NCBI GenBank assembly: GCA_019695435.1
Contig: JACTVF010000192.1
Location: 1 to 5,160 of the forward strand
Source of the DNA: Methanoregulaceae archaeon
Lineage (GTDB): Archaea; Halobacteriota; Methanomicrobia; Methanomicrobiales; Methanospirillaceae
Direction of reading: 5' to 3'
Length of the DNA stretch: 5,160 nt
Positions 1 to 3,625 of this stretch are shown here, piece after piece; position 1 is the first letter of the stretch; each line of letters begins with the position of its first letter. The notes beneath the pieces are model-generated. The model ran no database searches and had not been told where the DNA came from. It was given only the letters and a program-made list of their open reading frames with translations. The translations under genes and the position numbers were made by a program.

Positions 1-220
1 GATCGTTATCCGCGTTCGGCGGGACCATGCTGGTGTACTGTTCCGGATGCGACATCACGCTGAGCCAGTCATGCCCCCACCACGATGGATGCTCGACGCG
101 GTTGCGGATCGACCAGGCGATCCCCAGCATCGAATCGTAATCTTCCCCGCGGCCTTCGCGCCCCACGCATGTCACGAGAATCCCGAATTCAATCGCCTGA
201 TCGGTGGAATAGTCGGGCAT
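1..220 (-). CDS. SleB/Hydrolase_2-type cell wall hydrolase, probable phage endolysin (3' part outside window)
   Basis: The visible 73 residues resemble the start of the SleB (Hydrolase_2) domain, known from spore cortex-lytic enzymes, cell wall hydrolases and many phage endolysins that cleave the peptidoglycan glycan strand. Residues 22-26 read EGRGE, matching the family signature EARGE, whose first Glu is the usual catalytic residue (here E22). It is followed by a hydrophobic helix ending in NRV (residues 40-42), as in the family, and then HPEQYTSM (58-65), matching the Q-F/Y motif after it. There is no signal peptide, so export would need the holin encoded just upstream. The ATG overlaps the stop of that holin candidate (TGATG) and follows a GGGGGAG ribosome binding site 4 bases away, which supports this start and translational coupling. 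The reading frame stays open to base 1, so C-terminal length and any binding domain are unknown. Family assignment is by motif recognition only. Confidence 0.85.
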   Translation of the reverse strand, partial: MPDYSTDQAIEFGILVTCVGREGRGEDYDSMLGIAWSIRNRVEHPSWWGHDWLSVMSHPEQYTSMVPPNADND

Positions 221-555
221 CACACTCCCCCGTTCGGAGTCGTCTTCGTGTCCGTCTTCGTATCCATCTTCGTGTCCACCTTCGTTACTAAGGTATCCGT
301 CCGCGTGGCTGTTTCCGTGGTCGTCACGACGATCCGATCCGGCCCCGGATGCGTCTGCAAGAAAATAAACATATGCACCGCGCCGACGATCAGGAAAGAT
401 TCCCCCATGGCACGAAACGTGGCCATCACCGTGGAGTGATCGCCAACGATGAATCCGGCGACCGCGCCGGCGCCGCCTCCTACCACCGCCCGCCACATTC
501 CCATCACCCAGGTAGCCCAGTCATACCGGCTTCCGTTGCGAATCATCGTGTTCAT
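220..555 (-). CDS. two-span small membrane protein, candidate holin (111 aa)
   Basis: This 111-residue protein has two likely membrane helices, about residues 16-38 (Gly/Ala-rich, with GGGAGAVAGF) and 48-67 (FRAMGESFLIVGAVHMFIF). They are joined by a short loop and followed by a hydrophilic tail. Size, topology and position directly before the endolysin are what class II holins show: small proteins that open the inner membrane at a set time and release the endolysin. The tail (residues 77-106) is almost only Thr, Asp, Lys and Glu and ends in four TKxD-type tetrads encoded by a 12-bp tandem repeat. I chose the ATG at 555 because GGAGG lies 8 bases upstream. A TTG at 588 in the same frame would add 11 residues but lies in an 8-bp repeat without a convincing ribosome site. 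The holin role is inferred; no holin family was recognised by sequence. It could instead be another phage membrane protein. Confidence 0.68.
   Translation of the reverse strand: MNTMIRNGSRYDWATWVMGMWRAVVGGGAGAVAGFIVGDHSTVMATFRAMGESFLIVGAVHMFIFLQTHPGPDRIVVTTTETATRTDTLVTKVDTKMDTKTDTKTTPNGGV
242..289. repeat. 12-bp coding minisatellite, four units, in the holin candidate's tail
   Basis: Four consecutive 12-bp units on the plus strand read GTCTTCGTGTCC, GTCTTCGTATCC, ATCTTCGTGTCC and the diverged ACCTTCGTTACT. On the coding (minus) strand they encode the tetrads TKVD, TKMD, TKTD and TKTT (residues 91-106). The unit length is a multiple of three, so gain or loss of a copy keeps the frame. Confidence 0.9.
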
Positions 556-563
556 CCGCGCTT

Positions 564-568
564 CCTCC
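564..568 (-). promoter_or_regulatory. ribosome binding site deciding the holin candidate start
   Basis: GGAGG, inside a longer GGGGGGAGGAAG run on the minus strand, lies 8 bases before the ATG at 555. This makes that ATG much more likely than the in-frame TTG at 588. Confidence 0.8.
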
Positions 569-580
569 CCCCGAGTCCAA

Positions 581-604
581 TCTCTCAATCTCTCAATCTC
601 TCAA
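581..604. repeat. 8-bp perfect tandem repeat, three copies, at a gene junction
   Basis: TCTCTCAA (minus strand TTGAGAGA) occurs three times without mismatch. It fills most of the gap between the 64-residue gene and the holin candidate, and the stop codon of the former (601-603) lies in one copy. Each copy carries TGA on the minus strand. An 8-bp unit changes frame between copies, so the TGAs fall in all three frames. Confidence 0.9.
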
Positions 605-795
605 TAAGTAAGTTCAACCTCAACAACCTGCCCAAAGTTTATCGCGATAGACGCATATTCCGCTTCTTCTCGCGTCCAATAGAGATTCGGGGATGGATTC
701 AAGCCGAATGTTTGCAGTCGATCCTCGGTCACCGGATTCTCAATCGTTCCCTCTTGTGCTGGACCCAACAAACCGAACATTTTCATTTTATTCAT
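601..795 (-). CDS. small protein of unknown function (64 aa)
   Basis: I do not recognise this 64-residue protein. It is soluble in character, with no membrane segment and no cysteine. The N-terminus (MNKMKMFGLLGP) is followed by a polar middle with several Pro and Asn. The end, about residues 38-64, has the look of a helix (TREEAEYASIAI) followed by a strand (QVVEVELTY). That helix-strand ending is often seen in small phage proteins whose final strand is rich in Val/Glu, but no function follows from it. The gene is well supported: AAGGAG lies 7 bases before the ATG, and it sits 11 bases downstream of the previous stop. In-frame ATGs at codons 1, 4 and 6 make the exact start slightly uncertain, though the first has the best spacing. 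It lies between two membrane-protein genes of the presumed lysis region, so a lysis role is possible but unproven. Confidence 0.78.
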   Translation of the reverse strand: MNKMKMFGLLGPAQEGTIENPVTEDRLQTFGLNPSPNLYWTREEAEYASIAINFGQVVEVELTY

Positions 796-799
796 TTTA
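782..799. repeat. 9-bp tandem duplication over the start of the 64-aa gene
   Basis: TTCATTTTA occurs twice in direct succession (minus strand TAAAATGAA twice). It creates two in-frame ATG codons (starting at 795 and 786), with a third ATG at 780. This A/T-rich patch stands out from the GC-rich surroundings and should leave the ribosome binding region unstructured. Confidence 0.85.
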
Positions 800-802
800 T
801 AT

Positions 803-808
803 CTCCTT
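803..808 (-). promoter_or_regulatory. strong ribosome binding site of the 64-aa gene
   Basis: A full AAGGAG lies 7 bases before the ATG at 795 and overlaps the TAA stop of the preceding gene (807-809). It is the strongest ribosome site in the window by match and spacing, which suggests independent and high translation of this small protein. Confidence 0.85.
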
Positions 809-1058
809 AGATTCCGTTAATCAGCTTCCTCACGATCGTCGAGAAATCCGCCGGTGCGCTTGTCCCCGCCGCCTGAATAATCAGTTCCGCCATGATCGCC
901 CGGTCCTTCCTTCCGATCCCGTTGATATCCCCTCGCATCTCCGACTGAAACGTTGTGAGCTTCTCGTTGATGAATCGCACCGTGGCAAGTAGAATCCCGG
1001 TCTGGATCAGCATCCCGCCGACTGCAATCACGATCCCGTCGCTGGCCTCGGAGATCAT
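807..1058 (-). CDS. small single-span membrane protein (83 aa; 94 aa from an alternative GTG)
   Basis: The protein has one clear membrane helix at about residues 8-30 (GIVIAVGGMLIQTGILLATVRF), then an amphipathic, possibly coiled-coil helix (about 31-63) and a short C-terminal segment. This layout suits a phage lysis-region accessory protein: a second holin, an antiholin, or a short inner-membrane spanin-like protein. No family is recognised, and no partner lipoprotein with a lipobox is visible. The start is uncertain. The ATG at 1058 follows the upstream stop by 4 bases but has its AAGGAG (1075-1080) 16 bases away. A GTG at 1091 would give 94 residues with a more basic N-terminus, overlap the upstream gene by 29 bases, and has only a weak GGGA nearby. 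I list the ATG form; stop-start reinitiation after the TAG at 1063-1065 could serve it. Confidence 0.72.
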   Translation of the reverse strand: MISEASDGIVIAVGGMLIQTGILLATVRFINEKLTTFQSEMRGDINGIGRKDRAIMAELIIQAAGTSAPADFSTIVRKLINGI

Positions 1059-1062
1059 CCGG

Positions 1063-1338
1063 CTATTTTTCCGGCTCCTTATCTCCCTCACACTCCGTCC
1101 CAGTCAGCCTGCTTAGATGCTTCACGTTATCCTCGTACATCTTCACTAGCTCCACGTGCCGTCGATCCGCAACCGCTGCCTCCAGGTCATATAGCGTTAC
1201 GATAAACTCGCTGAAGTGATCGCAACAGAAGAACATCCTCCCCCAGTAATGCGAAGCTGGAATCTGGCATCTTCCTTTCTCTCCATCTCGAATGTCGCAT
1301 AGTCGGGGATTGTGCGGGATATCTAGAATGTCGTTCAT
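1063..1338 (-). CDS. small Cys/His-rich protein of unknown function, possible zinc binding (91 aa)
   Basis: I do not recognise the family. The N-terminal half has C14, C24, H30, C38, C39 and H41 (spacing C-x9-C-x5-H-x7-CC-x-H), dense enough to suggest a structural zinc site, though it matches no finger pattern I can name. The second half (about 44-80) looks like one long charged helix, followed by an acidic/basic tail with one further Cys (C83). The start is fixed: an in-frame TGA lies three codons before the ATG. GAGG is 4 bases upstream, a weak and rather close ribosome site. The gene begins 23 bases after the nuclease-like gene and its end lies next to, or overlaps, the following membrane-protein gene. 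Position within the operon makes expression as a late gene likely. A DNA- or RNA-binding role would be a guess. Confidence 0.77.
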   Translation of the reverse strand: MNDILDIPHNPRLCDIRDGEKGRCQIPASHYWGRMFFCCDHFSEFIVTLYDLEAAVADRRHVELVKMYEDNVKHLSRLTGTECEGDKEPEK

Positions 1339-1361
1339 GGGGCCTCATTATCACCCTGATA

Positions 1362-2351
1362 TTATTCCGCAGCTAACTTATCCTTGTCTCTAAGGATATA
1401 CAATCCTAATTTGTAGATTTCAGCCCCTTGTTGGTGGCAGACTTGCTGAAAGGGGCACGGGACGTTTCCATCGCACGCAGCGCGGGACATCGGCAGCGCG
1501 GACCACGGGATGCTTCGCCGCTCGGTTAGCATTCGGCTTGCGCGCGCGGCCTCCTGTAACACTTGCGATAGCGTATCCTCCCGCACGGGCTCCGCAGGCG
1601 GGTCCACCACGAGATGCCGCGTGAGCTTATCCGTCGCGCCCTCACGCTCCATCTGCTCCACCCACTCGTCCGCATCCAGCTCCGCATGATCCGCAAGGTA
1701 GACCGCCGTCCATCCCTGAAACGTGCTGCCGTCTTTGTGGAGAAACTTCAGCTTCGTATTCCGCATCGCCGGATGCTTCCATCCACGAGCCCAGCCGGAG
1801 CTGCGCCGGCCGCCGCGCGTCTGCCCAATCTCAATCACGTGCAGCGTCATCGGTTTTGAGGTAACGCATATATCTCCGAATGTATACCATGAGTGAAGCT
1901 CCTTTGAGAACTGGTCTTCGGTCCATCTATCCACCGTGATGACGCGATGGAGCATTCCAGCCGCGGAATCGTCCATGAAGCTGAGCGTCCGCCATTCGGA
2001 AGACGAGTTCAGTCGTTCCGGATTCGGAACACGCAGCTTCCCCGTCTGCCATTTTGCCATCGCGCGGAGCGTCGTATCGATCATCGCGCACCAGTCTTTC
2101 GCGATGCGGTAGGAGTCGGCGCCGTGCGGGAGGTCCAGGCCGGGATTCGCGGCGACTTGTAGGAAGTCAGCTTTGAGCGATGCGGCGAGTGCGGCTGCAT
2201 CCGCGCCGTTCGACAGGTCGAGGAGTCCCTGGCGCAAGCACGCATCGAAGAGGAGTTTCGGCCGGATGCGAAGCACAATCCAGTCGGATTCGAGGAGAAA
2301 TCTCCGGGGACAGGATTGGATGTGAGAGAGGGATTGCGCGGAGAGGATCAT
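1362..2351 (-). CDS. PD-(D/E)XK nuclease-like protein with Cas4/AddB-type iron-sulfur cysteines (329 aa)
   Basis: The N-terminus (LSAQSLSHIQSCPRRFLLE, residues 3-21) matches the opening motif of Cas4/AddB/RecB-type PD-(D/E)XK nucleases, where the Cys (C14) is the first ligand of a 4Fe-4S cluster. The other three ligands would be C293, C299 and C305 near the C-terminus (C-x5-C-x5-C, with CPFQQVC typical of the family). In that family the cluster clips the two ends together around the nuclease core. In the middle, GDIC (159-162) offers D160 as the motif II acid, and VIEIGQT (172-178) offers E174 at motif III, but the usual Lys two residues later is Gly (G176). Thus the protein may use a displaced basic residue or be inactive. 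The ATG overlaps the previous stop (ATGA) with no clear ribosome site, so translation is probably coupled to the 425-residue gene. In phages such proteins act in recombination, DNA processing or counter-defence; which applies here is open. Confidence 0.8.
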   Translation of the reverse strand: MILSAQSLSHIQSCPRRFLLESDWIVLRIRPKLLFDACLRQGLLDLSNGADAAALAASLKADFLQVAANPGLDLPHGADSYRIAKDWCAMIDTTLRAMAKWQTGKLRVPNPERLNSSSEWRTLSFMDDSAAGMLHRVITVDRWTEDQFSKELHSWYTFGDICVTSKPMTLHVIEIGQTRGGRRSSGWARGWKHPAMRNTKLKFLHKDGSTFQGWTAVYLADHAELDADEWVEQMEREGATDKLTRHLVVDPPAEPVREDTLSQVLQEAARASRMLTERRSIPWSALPMSRAACDGNVPCPFQQVCHQQGAEIYKLGLYILRDKDKLAAE

Positions 2352-3625
2352 GGCGTGGGCGGCGGAGGCAATCCAGGACCCATTCCAGTATCCGCCATGC
2401 CCCGTGCATTACGACCGCTGCGTTCATCCCCAAGCAGACGTTCTACTCTTCCAACCGGCCCTTCGCCTTGTCGCAGCTTCCATTTGTTACCGAAATATCG
2501 TCTTCCTTGCGCGTCATCCTCTAGCGATAGAATTCGCTTCTTTGCCAATCCCGTGAGAAACTGCTCGGAATCGGTTGGCCGGACGCTGGAGCTGGACGTT
2601 GAGGACGCCGAGGATGCGGATGAGGGACCAGATTTAGGAGCGGTGGTCCGTACTTTCTGAAGAGTGGCCTTCGCGGAATCCTCCGCTTCATTTGCTTCCT
2701 GTGCTTCCCTCTCGGCATCTGCCTGCAACTTCAGCGCCTTCGTGTAATTTTCGTTCAACTTGCCCATATCGGACAGTCCGCGCTGCCGAGCTTTGCCGAT
2801 CTCATCCAGAGAGTCCGCGAACTCCTGATGCGCCTTTTTAAGCTGCTTCTCCGCCGCCAGGCGCTCGTTAGTTTTCGCTTCCAGTTCATCCTGATATCGG
2901 CCCTCGATCGCCATTTGCTCCTGAGCGTCCTTGGCGTAGGCGGCATTCTTCAATTTTGTCGCGCGCTCAGCCTCTACGTCTGCCGCCGGACGGCGTAGCC
3001 CTACTTTTTCCTCCGCAGCGCGGTCAGCGACCTTCTGCGCAGCCTTCTGAGTTGCGACTTCTTCCATGCTCACGGGAGGCTCAGGTGGAGGGGGAAGAAT
3101 TACATCCCCTAAAGTCTTCCCCACATACTTCTCCCCTACATCGCGAGCTACTTTTCTTATATTGGATGGATGCATCAGCCGATCCATAATGCCTTGTTTC
3201 CTTGGCGACTCCGGAGTCATTGCGGTGACCGTCGCAGGGATCTCCGGTGGAGCTTCAATCCCACCTCCTGCGACTCCGGTAGCCATCTGGAATTCCCTGC
3301 CGCGCTGAGAGTTGAGAAACTTCCCCACCGGCGCGAGAGCTTTATTCACCGGCGCGAGAGTCTTGGACGATTCCATCGCCTCGCCAAGAGGATTCGTGTT
3401 GATTGTTTTCATCGGCGCGAAGGGTGCCGGGCCGGTGGATGCACCGCCAGCCGTCGCAGCGGATTGAGTCCGCTGCGATAATGATTGCTGCGATTTGATC
3501 CCGGCAAGCAGTCCCTGCTTAGCATCTGGAGACAGTTTCCCCAGCACCTCCCGCTGCTTCCCCTCGTCGAGCGCGGTGAAGGCTCCGACTGTGCTATCCG
3601 ATGCGACTTGTCCTGTCTGCGGCAT
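2348..3625 (-). CDS. coiled-coil protein of unknown function, probable virion-associated protein (425 aa)
   Basis: No family is recognised. The order is: a short helical N-terminus (about 13-45, with FTALDEGKQREVLGKLSPDA); a low-complexity stretch with three APxxK elements (70-73, 91-95, 98-102); a Gly/Ala-rich segment (115-123); a Pro run at 178-184; a long Ala/Glu/Lys/Gln coiled coil (about 186-326); a Ser tract (332-347); and a basic C-terminal part (about 352-405) ending in LPPPPTP. There is no signal peptide, membrane helix or catalytic motif. Long helical proteins with Pro and Ser linkers placed just before the lysis genes are often internal virion, ejection or tail proteins, so a structural role is inferred. 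The ATG follows the TAA of the upstream gene with no spacer and has no good ribosome site, implying reinitiation. The end overlaps the nuclease-like gene by 4 bases. Synonymous frames on both strands hold long but unsupported shadows. Confidence 0.93.
   Translation of the reverse strand: MPQTGQVASDSTVGAFTALDEGKQREVLGKLSPDAKQGLLAGIKSQQSLSQRTQSAATAGGASTGPAPFAPMKTINTNPLGEAMESSKTLAPVNKALAPVGKFLNSQRGREFQMATGVAGGGIEAPPEIPATVTAMTPESPRKQGIMDRLMHPSNIRKVARDVGEKYVGKTLGDVILPPPPEPPVSMEEVATQKAAQKVADRAAEEKVGLRRPAADVEAERATKLKNAAYAKDAQEQMAIEGRYQDELEAKTNERLAAEKQLKKAHQEFADSLDEIGKARQRGLSDMGKLNENYTKALKLQADAEREAQEANEAEDSAKATLQKVRTTAPKSGPSSASSASSTSSSSVRPTDSEQFLTGLAKKRILSLEDDAQGRRYFGNKWKLRQGEGPVGRVERLLGDERSGRNARGMADTGMGPGLPPPPTP
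2593..2630 (-). other. serine-rich linker region in the 425-aa protein
   Basis: About 16 residues (332-347) are almost all Ser with some Ala, Gly, Pro and Thr. They separate the long coiled coil from a basic C-terminal segment, as a flexible hinge would. Boundaries are approximate. Confidence 0.6.
3326..3360. repeat. 21-bp-spaced direct repeat in the 425-aa gene
   Basis: CACCGGCGCGAGAG occurs at 3326-3339 and again at 3347-3360, in the same frame, giving LAPVGK and LAPVNK seven residues apart. A diverged third element (FAPMK) is encoded near 3408-3420. The pair looks like an internal coding duplication of seven codons. Confidence 0.75.

Noticed and set aside
47..439. Plus-strand 130-residue open frame with a V-F-V-S repeat
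   Set aside because: It lies opposite the endolysin and holin candidate genes, and its repeat is only the reverse reading of the 12-bp minisatellite. It has no ribosome site and no recognisable domain.
556..600. Intrinsic terminator or promoter in the gap before the holin candidate
   Set aside because: No GC-rich hairpin followed by a T run, and no -35/-10 pair, could be seen; the gap is repeats plus the ribosome site.
242..604. Tandem repeats considered as a CRISPR array or iterons
   Set aside because: The units (12 and 8 bp) are contiguous without spacers, and the 12-bp set is coding, so neither CRISPR nor a replication origin is supported.
1362..2351. Calling the nuclease-like gene cas4
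   Set aside because: There is no cas1, cas2 or CRISPR array nearby, the Cys spacing (CX5CX5C) differs from the usual Cas4 pattern, and the motif III Lys is missing. Only superfamily membership is justified.
2167..2660. Several open frames on both strands around the junction of the nuclease-like and 425-aa genes
   Set aside because: They are frame shadows of two real genes joined by ATGA, with Arg/Pro/Ser-rich composition and no start signals.
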